From Pseudomonas sp. ADAK13 (GTDB taxonomy: Bacteria; Pseudomonadota; Gammaproteobacteria; Pseudomonadales; Pseudomonadaceae), in NCBI RefSeq assembly GCF_012935715.1, contig NZ_CP052860.1, forward strand, positions 2,976,001 to 3,040,000: a DNA stretch of 64,000 nucleotides, in the 5' to 3' direction. The translations under genes were made by a program, and so were the position numbers. Below, piece by piece: positions 18,419 to 28,023 of the stretch (position 1 is the first letter of the stretch; each line of letters begins with the position of its first letter). The notes under the pieces are model-generated. The model was not told where the DNA came from and ran no database searches. It saw only the letters and a program-made list of their open reading frames with translations.

Positions 18419-18518
18419 CCTACAGCTTAATTAGCCTGTTGCCCACCACTTTGCACGAAAATTCTCTAAAGCTTCGTTCATTATTTGGCTCATTGTTACT
18501 ACAAGAACAGGACTGACC

Positions 18519-19769
18519 ATGACCACCCGCACCCATTGCCTGACCCTCGACGCCCAGGATCCGCTGGCGTCGCTGCGCAACCAATTCGCCTTGCCTGCCG
18601 GGGTGATCTACCTCGACGGCAACTCCCTCGGCGCACGCCCGGTGGCAGCGCTGGAGCGGGCGCACGCGGTGATTGCCGAGGAGTGGGGCAATGGGCTGAT
18701 TCGCAGCTGGAACAGCGCCGGCTGGGCTGACCTGTCCCAGCGCCTGGGCAATCGCCTGGCACCGCTGATCGGGGCCCGCGACGGTGAAGTGGTGATCACC
18801 GATACCACCTCCATCAACCTGTTCAAAGTGCTCAGCGCCGCGTTGACCGTGCAGCGCGAGCGGGCGCCAAGCCGCAAGGTGATCGTCAGCGAAGCGAGCA
18901 ATTTTCCCACCGACCTGTACATCGCCGAAGGCCTGACCGAACTGCTGCAACAGGGCTACTCCCTGCGCCTGGTCAACAGCCCGGACGAACTGCCCAAGGC
19001 CATCGACCAGGACACCGCCGTGGTGATGCTTACCCACGTCAACTACAAGACCGGCTACATGTACGACATGCAGGCCCAGACCGCGTTGAGCCATGAATGT
19101 GGCGCGCTGGCGATCTGGGACCTGGCGCATTCGGCGGGCGCGGTGCCGATCGACCTGCATCAGGCAGGCGCCGATTACGCGATCGGCTGCACCTACAAAT
19201 ACCTCAACGGCGGGCCCGGCTCCCAGGCGTTTGTGTGGGTCAACCCGGCGCTGGTGGATGTGGTCACGCAGCCGCTGTCGGGCTGGTTCGGGCATACCCG
19301 GCAGTTCGCCATGGAATCGCGTTATGCGCCGAGCCAGGGCATTGCGCGCTACCTGTGCGGCACCCAGCCGATAACCTCGCTGGCGATGGTGGAATGTGGC
19401 CTGGATATTTTTGCCCAGACCGACATGGCCAGCCTGCGCACTAAATCCCTGGCGTTGACTGACCTGTTTATCGCGTTGGTGGAGTCCCGTTGCGCCGCCC
19501 ACGAATTGACCCTGATCACCCCGCGTGAACATGCCCGGCGCGGCAGCCACGTCAGCTTTGAACACCCGCAAGGCTATGCGGTTATCCAGGCCCTGATCGC
19601 CCGTGGCGTGATTGGTGATTATCGCGAGCCGCGGATAATGCGGTTCGGGTTTACGCCGTTGTACACCAGCTTCACTGAGGTCTGGGACGCGGTGGAAATC
19701 CTTGGCGAAATTCTCGACCAGAAAACCTGGGACCAGCCGCAATTCAAAGTTCGCCATAGCGTTACCTGA
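18519..19769 (+). CDS. kynU: Kynureninase
   Basis: KynU is the PLP enzyme that splits L-kynurenine into anthranilate and L-alanine, feeding AntABC next door. The 416-residue protein has family blocks [11 protein letters not shown] near the N-terminus, [22 protein letters not shown] and the PLP-binding [10 protein letters not shown] with Lys227. GAACAGGAC precedes the ATG. It starts an operon with a downstream permease, although a REP pair lies between them. KynR is divergent. Confidence 0.96.
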   Translation: MTTRTHCLTLDAQDPLASLRNQFALPAGVIYLDGNSLGARPVAALERAHAVIAEEWGNGLIRSWNSAGWADLSQRLGNRLAPLIGARDGEVVITDTTSINLFKVLSAALTVQRERAPSRKVIVSEASNFPTDLYIAEGLTELLQQGYSLRLVNSPDELPKAIDQDTAVVMLTHVNYKTGYMYDMQAQTALSHECGALAIWDLAHSAGAVPIDLHQAGADYAIGCTYKYLNGGPGSQAFVWVNPALVDVVTQPLSGWFGHTRQFAMESRYAPSQGIARYLCGTQPITSLAMVECGLDIFAQTDMASLRTKSLALTDLFIALVESRCAAHELTLITPREHARRGSHVSFEHPQGYAVIQALIARGVIGDYREPRIMRFGFTPLYTSFTEVWDAVEILGEILDQKTWDQPQFKVRHSVT

Positions 19770-19781
19770 TACAACACAAAA

Positions 19782-19858
19782 CCCCTGTAGGAGCCCGGCT
19801 TGCCGGCGATGGCGTCCGTAAGATCGCCATCGCCGGCAAGCCGGACTCCTACAAGGGG
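19782..19858. repeat. REP pair between kynU and permease
   Basis: Inverted arms CCCCTGTAGGAGCCCGGCTT and its near complement, with GGCGATGGCG/CGCCATCGCC inner pairing. Confidence 0.9.
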
Positions 19859-19901
19859 CATCAACATCGTGTGCAATCACAATAATAAAGGGGCACGCCA
19901 C

Positions 19902-21308
19902 GTGACCACGCCAGACCAAGGCTTTACCGAAATTACCAATCGCGAGTTGGGCCTCAGGCGCCAGCTCACTTCCGGCCAGATGAGCATGATCGCCATCGGT
20001 GGCGCCATCGGCACCGGGCTGTTCATGGGCAGCGCCTACGCCATCGGCTATGCCGGGCCCAGCGTGCTGGTCAGCTATGCCATTGGCGCGCTGATCACCT
20101 TGCTGTTGATGGGCTGCCTGGCGGAAATGACCGTGGCGCACTCCACCTCGGGCTCGTTCGGCGCGTATGCCGAGTTTTACGTCAGCCCGCTGGCGGGTTT
20201 CCTGGTGCGGTATGCGTACTGGGCGGCGATTGTGCTGGCGGTGGGCGCCGAGGTCACGGCGGTGGCGATGTACATGAAGTACTGGTTCGCCAATGTGCCG
20301 GAGTGGGTGTGGATCGTGTCGTTTTCCAGCGTGCTGATCGTGCTCAACGCTATCAGCGTCAAGACCTTCGGCAACTTCGAGTACTGGTTCTCCACGATCA
20401 AGATCAGCGCCATCGTCGGCTTCATCATCCTCGCGGTGTATGTGGTGTTCGGCTCCGGTAACCCGGATTACGGCGTGCAGCATTACACCGCCCATGGCGG
20501 CTTTTTCCCGAACGGGTTGAGCGGCATGTGGATCGCGGTGATTGTCTCGATCTTCAGCTACCTGAGCGTGGAAATGATCGCGGTGGCCGCCGGTGAAGCC
20601 GCCGACCCGGAGCAGGCGGTGAAGAAAGCCTTCCGCGCGACCATCGTGCGGCTGGTGGTGTTCTACCTGCTGACCCTGGCGCTGATGTTGGCCATCGTGC
20701 CGTGGAACCAGGCCGGGCATGCCCAGAGCCCGTTCGTCACAGTGATGCAGACCATCGGCATTCCTGGCGCCACTGGGGTGATGAACTTCGTGATCCTGAT
20801 CGCCGCCTTGTCGGCGATGAACAGCCAGCTCTACATCACCACCCGCATGATGTTCAGCCTGTCCCGCGCCGGTTTTGCGCCCAAGTCCATGGGCGCCTTG
20901 AGCAAGAGCGGGATCCCGTTGAACGCCTTGCTGCTGTCCAGTTCGGGCATCGCCCTGGCGACGCTGCTGAACGTGGTGTACCCGGAAAGCTCGTTCACCC
21001 TGATGATGGCGATCTCGATGTTTGGCGCGATCTTCACCTGGTTCATGATCTTCCTCACGCACCTGTTTTTCCGCCGCTACCGCCAGCGTCATGGCGGGGC
21101 GAAGTTGTCGTTTCAACTGGCGCTGTTTCCCTACAGCACCCTGCTGGGCCTGGTGTTGATGGGGGCGGTGATGATCACCACGTTCTTCACCGACGCGTTC
21201 AAGATGACGCTGGTGTTCGGGGTGCCGTTCCTGCTGATTCTGTCGCTGGTGTACTACGTATTCTTCCGCAAGGGCGCGGCCAAGGCATCGAACAAGGCTT
21301 TGGCATAA
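19902..21308 (+). CDS. Amino acid permease (APC family) linked to kynU
   Basis: A 468-residue transporter with twelve predicted helices and the APC opening RELGLRRQLTSGQMSMIAIGG, GTGLFMGSA and the GAYAEFYVSPLAGFLVRYAYW stretch. It belongs to the GabP/ProY-like part of the family rather than AroP. Its place behind kynU suggests uptake of tryptophan, kynurenine or alanine, which is inference. I chose the GTG at 19902 because AAAGGGG lies eight bases upstream; the frame is open into the REP pair before it. Its last 55 bases overlap the 3' end of the convergent LysR gene. Confidence 0.85.
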   Translation: MTTPDQGFTEITNRELGLRRQLTSGQMSMIAIGGAIGTGLFMGSAYAIGYAGPSVLVSYAIGALITLLLMGCLAEMTVAHSTSGSFGAYAEFYVSPLAGFLVRYAYWAAIVLAVGAEVTAVAMYMKYWFANVPEWVWIVSFSSVLIVLNAISVKTFGNFEYWFSTIKISAIVGFIILAVYVVFGSGNPDYGVQHYTAHGGFFPNGLSGMWIAVIVSIFSYLSVEMIAVAAGEAADPEQAVKKAFRATIVRLVVFYLLTLALMLAIVPWNQAGHAQSPFVTVMQTIGIPGATGVMNFVILIAALSAMNSQLYITTRMMFSLSRAGFAPKSMGALSKSGIPLNALLLSSSGIALATLLNVVYPESSFTLMMAISMFGAIFTWFMIFLTHLFFRRYRQRHGGAKLSFQLALFPYSTLLGLVLMGAVMITTFFTDAFKMTLVFGVPFLLILSLVYYVFFRKGAAKASNKALA

Positions 21309-22150
21309 CCAGGCAATTGCTCGAACTCGCGGGCGCATAACAGCAGTTTGCGACAGGCCCAATCCTCGGTCAGGGGTTGGGCCTTGAAGCGCCGCTCCAA
21401 CGGCCAGCGTTCCAGCGCCGCCTGGGGCACGATCCCCAGCCCGGCGCCCCGGGCGACCATGCGAATCAACCCGTCAAAGCTGTCCGCGCGGATGCGTGTC
21501 TGCAAGCGAAAGCCGGCGTGCAGCGCCTGTTCTTCCAGGTACACCGCCAGCGCGCTGCCGGCGGCCAGGCCCACGTAGTCGTGCTGCAAGCTGTCGATAA
21601 AACTCACGGTGCGTTCGGCCAAGGGATGATCCAGCGGCCTGATCAGTACCAGCGGGTCGTCGCGAAAGGGCAGGGTTTGCAGGCCGTGGGTGTCCACCGC
21701 ATCGGAAATAATCCCGAGGTCTGCGGTGCCCTGGCGCAAGGCGTGGGTGATGCGCAGGCTCGGCAGTTCCTGCAGGTCGATGTCGAGGTTGGCGTGCTCG
21801 TGCAGAAAATCCGCCAGCAGTTCCGGCAGGTATTCGCTCAGGGCGGTGGTGTTGCACAGCAGGCGCACCTGGCCTTTGACGCCGTTGGCGTATTCCGCGA
21901 GGTCTTGCTGCAGGTGCTCGGCTTGCTGCAACAGCAGGCGGGCGTGACGGGCCAGGGCTTTGCCTGCCGGAGTCGGGGTGACGCCTCGGCGGCCACGCTC
22001 CAGGAACTCGATGCCCAGTGAAGCTTCCATCGCCCGGATCCGCGCGCTGGCGGCTGCCAGGGACAAATGGCTGCGGCCGGCGCCGGCGGTGATATTGCCG
22101 GTGTCGAGGATGTGCAGGTACAGGCGCAGGTCGATCAGGTCAAAGTGCAT
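21254..22150 (-). CDS. LysR-family transcriptional regulator
   Basis: A 298-residue LysR protein with a winged helix (LYLHILDTGNITAGAGRSHLSLAAASARIRAME) and a substrate-binding domain. It is divergent from the TauE/SafE-type exporter gene, which it may control. The ATG at 22150 is preferred to one 18 codons upstream because the latter would translate REP sequence. Its C-terminal codons overlap those of the convergent permease gene. Confidence 0.88.
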   Translation of the reverse strand: MHFDLIDLRLYLHILDTGNITAGAGRSHLSLAAASARIRAMEASLGIEFLERGRRGVTPTPAGKALARHARLLLQQAEHLQQDLAEYANGVKGQVRLLCNTTALSEYLPELLADFLHEHANLDIDLQELPSLRITHALRQGTADLGIISDAVDTHGLQTLPFRDDPLVLIRPLDHPLAERTVSFIDSLQHDYVGLAAGSALAVYLEEQALHAGFRLQTRIRADSFDGLIRMVARGAGLGIVPQAALERWPLERRFKAQPLTEDWACRKLLLCAREFEQLPGYAKALFDALAAPLRKNT

Positions 22151-22180
22151 GGCGAGTTTCCAGGGTGGCTGTGCCGGCCT

Positions 22181-22245
22181 CATCGCGGGCAAGCCCGCTC
22201 CCACTTTGGAATGCGATCACTGTGGGAGCTGGCTTGCCTGCGATG
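22181..22245. repeat. REP pair, outward-facing
   Basis: CATCGCGGGCAAGCCCGCTC and GTGGGAGCTGGCTTGCCTGC stand back to back, the opposite order to most pairs here. It lies in the LysR-exporter divergent space. Confidence 0.85.
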
Positions 22246-22329
22246 GGGCCATCAGCCTCAAACAAAACAAGAGGCAAGCTCAGTATATGGCGAATTTCAA
22301 ATCCCACGCCAAGCCCGCAAAATCAACCC

Positions 22330-23094
22330 ATGAATACTTTTCTCGCGTTCTACCAAAACCTCGGTCCGGCCCTGACATTACTGGTGATCGGCACGTTTAT
22401 GCTGGCCGGCACGGTCAAGGGCGTGATCGGCCTGGGCCTGCCCACCGTCGCCATTGGCATGCTCGGCCTGGCTATGTTGCCGGCGCAGGCTGCCGCGCTA
22501 CTGATCATTCCGTCGACGATCACTAACCTCTGGCAACTGGCGTTCGGCGGCCACCTGAGCGCTTTGATCAAACGCCTGTGGCCGATGCTCCTGCTGATTT
22601 TCCTCGGCACCGGGCTGGGCTCGTTGTGGCTCGGCATGGACGGCGGGCATTGGGTGGTGCGGGCGTTGGGCGGGGCGTTGCTGGTGTATGCCTTGAGCGG
22701 GCTGTTGCTGCCGACGTTCAACGTGAGCCCGACCACCGAGCGCTGGCTGGGGCCGCTGTGCGGGGTGCTGACCGGAGTCATCACCTCGGCCACCGGGGTG
22801 TTTGTGATCCCGGCGGTACCGTATCTGCAAGCGTTGGGCTTGAACCGCGACCAACTGGTGCAGGCGCTGGGGCTGTCGTTCACCGTATCGACCCTGGCGC
22901 TGGCGGCCGGGCTCTTCTGGCGCGGTAGCCTGGGCGGCGGCGAGTTGAATGCCTCGCTACTGGCGCTGGTCCCCGCGCTGCTCGGCATGTGGCTGGGCCA
23001 GGCCCTGCGCCAGCGCATCAGTGCGGTGTTGTTCAAGCGCGTATTTTTTATCGGCATGGCCGCGTTGGGGGGGCATCTGCTGATCAGTGGTTAA
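22330..23094 (+). CDS. TauE/SafE family membrane exporter
   Basis: A 254-residue protein with about eight predicted membrane helices and the family's repeated half (GTVKGVIGLGLPTVAIGML and TGVITSATGVFVIPAVPYL). Members export sulfoacetate, sulfite or related anions; the substrate here is unknown. It is divergent from a LysR gene. The ATG at 22330 is the first Met of the family sequence; upstream codons would be REP-derived. Confidence 0.88.
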   Translation: MNTFLAFYQNLGPALTLLVIGTFMLAGTVKGVIGLGLPTVAIGMLGLAMLPAQAAALLIIPSTITNLWQLAFGGHLSALIKRLWPMLLLIFLGTGLGSLWLGMDGGHWVVRALGGALLVYALSGLLLPTFNVSPTTERWLGPLCGVLTGVITSATGVFVIPAVPYLQALGLNRDQLVQALGLSFTVSTLALAAGLFWRGSLGGGELNASLLALVPALLGMWLGQALRQRISAVLFKRVFFIGMAALGGHLLISG

Positions 23095-23210
23095 GAATGC
23101 ATTGTAGATTCGTGCTTTACGGTCAAATGTATTTTGCCTGCCCGGCGCTTATTCCAAAGCCCCGGCCTCGTTACCCTGCCTTCAGACATTTTTAATCTTT
23201 AGGCACTCCC

Positions 23211-23801
23211 ATGAAGAAAATTCTCCTGCTCAACGGCGGCAAGAAGTTCGCCCACTCCGACGGTCGCTACAACAGCACCCTGCATGAAGCCGCCCTGGCC
23301 GTGCTGGACCGTGGCGGCGTCGACGTCAAGGAAACCCACATCGACGCCGGCTACGACGTGGCCGAAGAAGTCGCCAAGTTCCTCTGGGCCGACGTGATCA
23401 TTTACCAGATGCCCGGCTGGTGGATGGGCGCCCCGTGGATCGTCAAAAAGTACATCGACGAAGTCTTCACCGAAGGCCACGGCAGCCTCTATGCCAGCGA
23501 CGGCCGCACCCGCTCCGACTCTTCGCAGAAATACGGCAGCGGCGGCCTGATCCAGGGCAAGCAATACATGTTGTCCCTGACCTGGAACGCCCCGCAGCAA
23601 GCCTTCGACGACCCTACCGACTTCTTCGAAGCCAAGGGCGTGGACGCGGTGTATTTCCCGTTCCACAAGGCCAACGAATTCCTCGGCATGACCGGCCTGC
23701 CGACCTTCCTGTGCGTGGACGTGATGAAGCGCCCGGCCATCGAAGCCGACGTGGCGCGTTATGAGCAGCATCTGGCGCAGGTGTTTAACCTGAGTCTGTA
23801 A
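23211..23801 (+). CDS. mdaB: NADPH-quinone reductase, MdaB family
   Basis: A 196-residue flavodoxin-fold protein that reduces quinones by two electrons and protects against quinone and oxidative stress. Visible features are the N-terminal KKILLLNGGKKFAHS nucleotide loop, the PGWWMGAPWIVKKYIDEVFTEG block and the LTWNAPQQAF segment, all characteristic of MdaB. The ATG follows GGCACTCCC, a weak site. The next gene, a LysR regulator on the same strand 41 bases later, may control it. Confidence 0.93.
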   Translation: MKKILLLNGGKKFAHSDGRYNSTLHEAALAVLDRGGVDVKETHIDAGYDVAEEVAKFLWADVIIYQMPGWWMGAPWIVKKYIDEVFTEGHGSLYASDGRTRSDSSQKYGSGGLIQGKQYMLSLTWNAPQQAFDDPTDFFEAKGVDAVYFPFHKANEFLGMTGLPTFLCVDVMKRPAIEADVARYEQHLAQVFNLSL

Positions 23802-23842
23802 TGCGGCTAGTATCCGTGCAGCCGCTATAAAGAGGATTCACG

Positions 23843-24739
23843 TTGAAAGCCCGATCCGATGAGCTACAGATCTTCGTCTGCGTGATTGAATGCGGGTCGA
23901 TTTCCGCCGCCGCCGAACAGGTCGGGCAGACGCCTTCGGCGGTCAGCCGCACCTTGTCGCGCCTGGAAGCCAAGCTCGACACCACCTTGATCAACCGCAC
24001 CACCCGGCGCATGGACCTGACCGAAGAGGGCAAGTATTTCTTCGAGCGGGCCAAGGTGATCCTCGAACAGATGGACGACCTCGAAGAGCGCCTGTCGTCG
24101 CGCCAGCAAACCCCGTCGGGGCGCCTGCGGATCAACGCGGCGTCGCCCTTCATGCTGCACGCGATCGTGCCGTACATCGCCGAGTTTCGTGGCCTGTACC
24201 CGGATATCCAGCTGGAGCTGAACAGCAACGACCTGATCATCGACCTGCTGGAGCAGAGCACCGACATCGCGATTCGCATCGGTGCCCTGGCCGACTCGAC
24301 CCTGCACGCCCGCTCACTGGGTTGCAGCCCGCTGCGTATCCTCGCCAGCCCGGCTTACCTGGAACAGCACGGCACCCCCGGCACCGTTGCCGAACTGGCC
24401 GAACACACCTTGCTCGGCTTCACCCAGACCGAAACCCTCAACCACTGGCCATTGCGCCATGTGCACGGGGATCGCTGGCAGATCCAGCCGGGCGTCGCGG
24501 CCTCCAGCGGCGAAACCTTGCGCCAGCTGGCGCTGGAAGGGCAGGGCATCACCTGTTTGTCGGACTTCATGACCGCCCAGGACATCAAGACCGGGCGCCT
24601 GATACCGGTGTTGGCCGAGTTCAACAGCGGCTATCGCCAGCCGATCAACGCCGTGTACTACCGCAACTCGCAATTGGCCTTGCGCATCCAGTGCTTCCTG
24701 GACTTTATCCAGGGCAAGCTGGCCAGCTACGCCAGCTGA
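23843..24739 (+). CDS. LysR-family regulator (TTG start)
   Basis: A 298-residue LysR protein with winged helix (DELQIFVCVIECGSISAAAEQ) and CrgA/AaeR-like effector domain. It starts at TTG (23843) behind AGAGGA at seven-base spacing; no in-frame ATG precedes the helix-turn-helix. It follows mdaB, consistent with regulation of mdaB or of the next dehydrogenase-like gene. Confidence 0.9.
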   Translation: MKARSDELQIFVCVIECGSISAAAEQVGQTPSAVSRTLSRLEAKLDTTLINRTTRRMDLTEEGKYFFERAKVILEQMDDLEERLSSRQQTPSGRLRINAASPFMLHAIVPYIAEFRGLYPDIQLELNSNDLIIDLLEQSTDIAIRIGALADSTLHARSLGCSPLRILASPAYLEQHGTPGTVAELAEHTLLGFTQTETLNHWPLRHVHGDRWQIQPGVAASSGETLRQLALEGQGITCLSDFMTAQDIKTGRLIPVLAEFNSGYRQPINAVYYRNSQLALRIQCFLDFIQGKLASYAS

Positions 24740-24843
24740 TTCGTGACCCCTGCGCAAGATTGAATTGGGCAATACGGACTTATTCCGCATGGATAGGTCC
24801 GCAATACTGACGCCATCAATTACTCACGCAGGGAGACACCTCC

Positions 24844-25737
24844 ATGAACGTATTCATTACCGGCGCTGCCGGTTTTATCGGCGGCTCCATCGCCACGGGC
24901 CTGGTCAAGGCCGGCCATAACGTCACCGGTTTGGTGCGCAGCGCCGAGCAAGCTGCCGAAATGACTGCATTGGGCATCACGCCGGTGACCGGCACGCTGG
25001 ATGACAGCGCGCTGCTGACCGAGCAAGCGAAGAAGGCTGACGCGGTCATCAACGCCGCCAGCAGCGACCATCGCGGTGCTGTGGAAACCTTGCTGGCCGC
25101 CTTGCGCGGTTCCAACAAGCCGTTCCTGCACACCAGCGGTTCGAGCATTGTCGGTGATGCGTCCGGCGGTAAGTCGAGCGACGTCATCTACGTCGAAGAC
25201 AACCTGCCGGAGCCGACCGTCGACAAGGCCGCCCGCGTGGCCATCGACAATCTGATCCTGGCTGCCGCCCAAGACGGCGTGAACTCGGCGGTGATCTGCA
25301 ACACCCTGATCTACGGCCACAGCCTGGGCGTGAAGCGCGACAGCGTGCAATTGCCGCGCTTGCTCAAGCAGGCGCGCAAGAGCGGTGTAGTGCGTCATGT
25401 GGGCACTGGCCAGAACATCTGGTCCAACGTGCACATCGAAGACGTGGTGGCGCTGTACCTGCTGGCGCTGGAAAAGAATGTGCCGGGTACGTTCTACTTT
25501 GTGGAGAGTGGCGAAGCGGCGTTTATCGACATGACCACTGCGATTGCCGAAGCGCTGAAACTGGGCAAGCCACAGGATTGGCCATTGGCGGATGCCGAGG
25601 CCGAGTGGGGCTATGAAATGGCCAACTATGGCTTGGGCTCCAACAGCCGGGTGCGTGGCAAGCATGCGCGGGAATTGCTCGGGTGGGCGCCGAAGCGGAC
25701 CTCTGTAGTCGAGTGGATTCGCAACGAGATGGTGTGA
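24844..25737 (+). CDS. NAD-dependent epimerase/dehydratase family protein
   Basis: A 297-residue extended-SDR protein with a Rossmann opening (FITGAAGFIGGSIA) and a residual NTLIYG segment that takes the place of the usual YxxxK active site; the catalytic Tyr-Lys pair is not in its standard form, so it may be an atypical NAD(P)H-binding protein. GGGAGACACC precedes the ATG. Substrate unknown. Confidence 0.85.
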   Translation: MNVFITGAAGFIGGSIATGLVKAGHNVTGLVRSAEQAAEMTALGITPVTGTLDDSALLTEQAKKADAVINAASSDHRGAVETLLAALRGSNKPFLHTSGSSIVGDASGGKSSDVIYVEDNLPEPTVDKAARVAIDNLILAAAQDGVNSAVICNTLIYGHSLGVKRDSVQLPRLLKQARKSGVVRHVGTGQNIWSNVHIEDVVALYLLALEKNVPGTFYFVESGEAAFIDMTTAIAEALKLGKPQDWPLADAEAEWGYEMANYGLGSNSRVRGKHARELLGWAPKRTSVVEWIRNEMV

Positions 25738-25762
25738 TGTTCGCTTGAAACCGAGTTGAGCC

Positions 25763-25837
25763 CATCGCGGGCAAGCCCGGCTCCCACATTTTGATGTGTG
25801 AACGCCCTCAAATGTGGGAGCTGGCTTGCCTGCGATG
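25763..25837. repeat. REP pair, outward-facing
   Basis: CATCGCGGGCAAGCCCGGCT and GTGGGAGCTGGCTTGCCTGC stand back to back, separated by a stretch with ACATTTTGA and TCAAATGT complementarity. Confidence 0.85.
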
Positions 25838-25935
25838 AAGGCAACCCGGTCTACTTGTCATGACACCGCACTAGCCCCACCTCGCCCAATTCCGTACCAT
25901 CCCCAGCCTTATCCCCGCGACTCCCCGGTACTTCA

Positions 25936-27381
25936 ATGAACCTCACCCGTCTGCGCGCCGACACCCTGGCCGGACTCACCACGTCTTTCGCCTTGCTGCC
26001 TGAATGCATCGCCTTCGCCCTGGTCGCCCACCTCAACCCGCTGATGGGCCTCTACGGCGCGTTCATCATCTGCACCCTCACCGCGTTGTTCGGCGGCCGG
26101 CCGGGCATGGTCTCCGGTGCCGCCGGCTCGATGGCGGTGGTGATCGTCGCACTGGTGGTGCAGCACGGCGTGCAGTACTTGCTGGCCACGGTGTTGCTGG
26201 GTGGGTTGATCATGGTCGCCTTCGGCCTGTTGCGCCTGGGCAAGCTGGTGCGCATGGTGCCGCACTCGGTAATGCTCGGGTTCGTTAACGGCCTGGCGAT
26301 CATCATTGCCCTGGCGCAGCTGGAGCACTTCAAGAACGGTGACACCTGGCTCAGCGGCACGCCGCTGTACGTGATGACCGGGCTGGTCGCGGCAACCATG
26401 GCCATCGTCTACCTGCTGCCGCGCCTGACCCGCGCCGTGCCGCCGGCCCTGGTGGCGATCCTCGGCGTGGGCCTGGCGGTGTATCTGCTCGGCCTGCCGA
26501 CCCGCACCCTGGGCGACATGGCCCACATCGCCGGCGGCCTGCCGACCTTCGCGCTGCCGCAGATTCCCTGGACCCTCGAAACCCTGCACATCATCGCGCC
26601 CTACGCGATCCTGATGGCCATGGTCGGCCTGCTGGAAACCCTGCTGACCCTCAACCTCACCGACGAAATCACCGAAACCCGTGGCTACCCGGACCGCGAA
26701 AGCGTGGCCCTGGGCGCGGCGAATATGGTCTCCGGATTATTCGGCGGCATGGGCGGCTGCGCGATGATCGGGCAAACCGTGATCAACCTCAGCTCCGGCG
26801 GGCGCGGGCGCTTCTCCGGGGTATTTGCCGGGGTGATGATCCTGTTGTTCATTCTGTTTCTGTCACCGCTGATCGAGCGTATTCCGCTGGCGGCGCTGGT
26901 GGGGGTGATGTTCGTGGTGTCCCAGCAGACGTTTGCCTGGGCTTCGTTGCGGGTGATCAACAAGGTGCCGCTCAACGACGTGCTGGTGATTATGGCGGTG
27001 ACGGTGATTACCGTGTTCACCGACCTGGCGACGGCAGTGTTGTGCGGGATTGTGATTGCGGCGCTGAACTTCGCCTGGCAGCAAGCGCGTGAGCTGTATG
27101 CCGATGAGCATATGGAGCCGGACGGCAGCAAACTCTATCGGGTGCACGGCACGCTGTTCTTTGCCTCGACCACGCCGTTTCTCAACCGGTTCGACCCGGC
27201 CAACGACCCGGCCCAGGTGACGCTGGATTGCCGTCACTTGAGCTTTGTTGACTATTCAGCGATTGCCGCCTTGATGACCCTGCGGGAGCGCTACACCAAG
27301 GCCGGCAAGCATCTGCGGGTGCTGCACCTGTCCGAACGCTGCCGCAAACTGCTCAAGCGCGCCCGGGTACAGCACGACTAG
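25936..27381 (+). CDS. SulP/SLC26-family anion transporter with STAS domain
   Basis: A 481-residue protein with 10-14 membrane helices and the sulfate-transporter core (VSGAAGSMAVVIVAL; GFVNGLAIIIALAQL; GGMGGCAMIGQTVINL), followed by a C-terminal STAS domain (residues about 395-475, LDCRHLSFVDYSAIAAL). The family carries sulfate, bicarbonate or dicarboxylates; the substrate cannot be told. It stands alone. Confidence 0.9.
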   Translation: MNLTRLRADTLAGLTTSFALLPECIAFALVAHLNPLMGLYGAFIICTLTALFGGRPGMVSGAAGSMAVVIVALVVQHGVQYLLATVLLGGLIMVAFGLLRLGKLVRMVPHSVMLGFVNGLAIIIALAQLEHFKNGDTWLSGTPLYVMTGLVAATMAIVYLLPRLTRAVPPALVAILGVGLAVYLLGLPTRTLGDMAHIAGGLPTFALPQIPWTLETLHIIAPYAILMAMVGLLETLLTLNLTDEITETRGYPDRESVALGAANMVSGLFGGMGGCAMIGQTVINLSSGGRGRFSGVFAGVMILLFILFLSPLIERIPLAALVGVMFVVSQQTFAWASLRVINKVPLNDVLVIMAVTVITVFTDLATAVLCGIVIAALNFAWQQARELYADEHMEPDGSKLYRVHGTLFFASTTPFLNRFDPANDPAQVTLDCRHLSFVDYSAIAALMTLRERYTKAGKHLRVLHLSERCRKLLKRARVQHD

Positions 27382-27383
27382 TA

Positions 27384-27776
27384 TCACGGCCCGACCAGGT
27401 TTTCCAACTCCTGGGCGCGGGTCTGGGTCATGTCCAGCACGCAGCCGGAGCCGTTGACCTGATCGATGGTGCCGCCGGTTGCCGAGCCGATGAAGCCGCA
27501 ATTGGCATCGCGAAACTTGATCCACTGGCGCTGCACATCCTGCAATTGCTGTTTGCGGTTGCCTTCCATCGCCGTCATCGCGGTTTTGTAGGCGGTGTTC
27601 AGGCGCGCGTCCTGAACCTTGGTTTCCCTGGCATTGCAATCGACCATGTCGGCGGTGGTGTTGGCGCCGTCCATGCATTTTTTCAGCGCCGGGTTCTCGT
27701 CGGCCGAGGCCGTGCCGCACAGGGCCAGCAGCAGTGCGCCGGCGGCGAAGGGAACAAGCAGGTGTTGACGATTCAT
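27384..27776 (-). CDS. Periplasmic LprI-like protein (DUF1311)
   Basis: A 130-residue protein with a signal peptide (residues 1-25, cleavage likely after ASA) and a DUF1311 domain with its Cys pattern (C35, C48 and C93 region) and QRQWIKFRDANCGF core. Related proteins inhibit lysozyme. It ends three bases from the convergent SulP gene. Confidence 0.88.
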   Translation of the reverse strand: MNRQHLLVPFAAGALLLALCGTASADENPALKKCMDGANTTADMVDCNARETKVQDARLNTAYKTAMTAMEGNRKQQLQDVQRQWIKFRDANCGFIGSATGGTIDQVNGSGCVLDMTQTRAQELENLVGP

Positions 27777-28023
27777 TCTGGGTTTTCCTGGTCATGAGTC
27801 GGTGTGCAGTCTAAGACTCGGCCTGCGCAGTTGAGTTTCCAGCCCCGGCAATCTTCATGTAAGAACGCCCCCCGAATTTTCATCCACTGACCCTGGGCAT
27901 ATCCCTGTGCGACAGGGCTTATCCGTGGGCGAAAATTACTTTCATAAAAATTGAAAATCCACCTCGGTAATGATTTATGACTTTCACAACCTATTCGACG
28001 TGACCCTTTCCGAGGAGTACCGC

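Noticed and set aside
18420..21362. 980-codon open frame on the minus strand
   Set aside because: It is antisense to kynU and the permease, His/Gln/Arg-rich as GC-rich shadows are, and has no family sequence.
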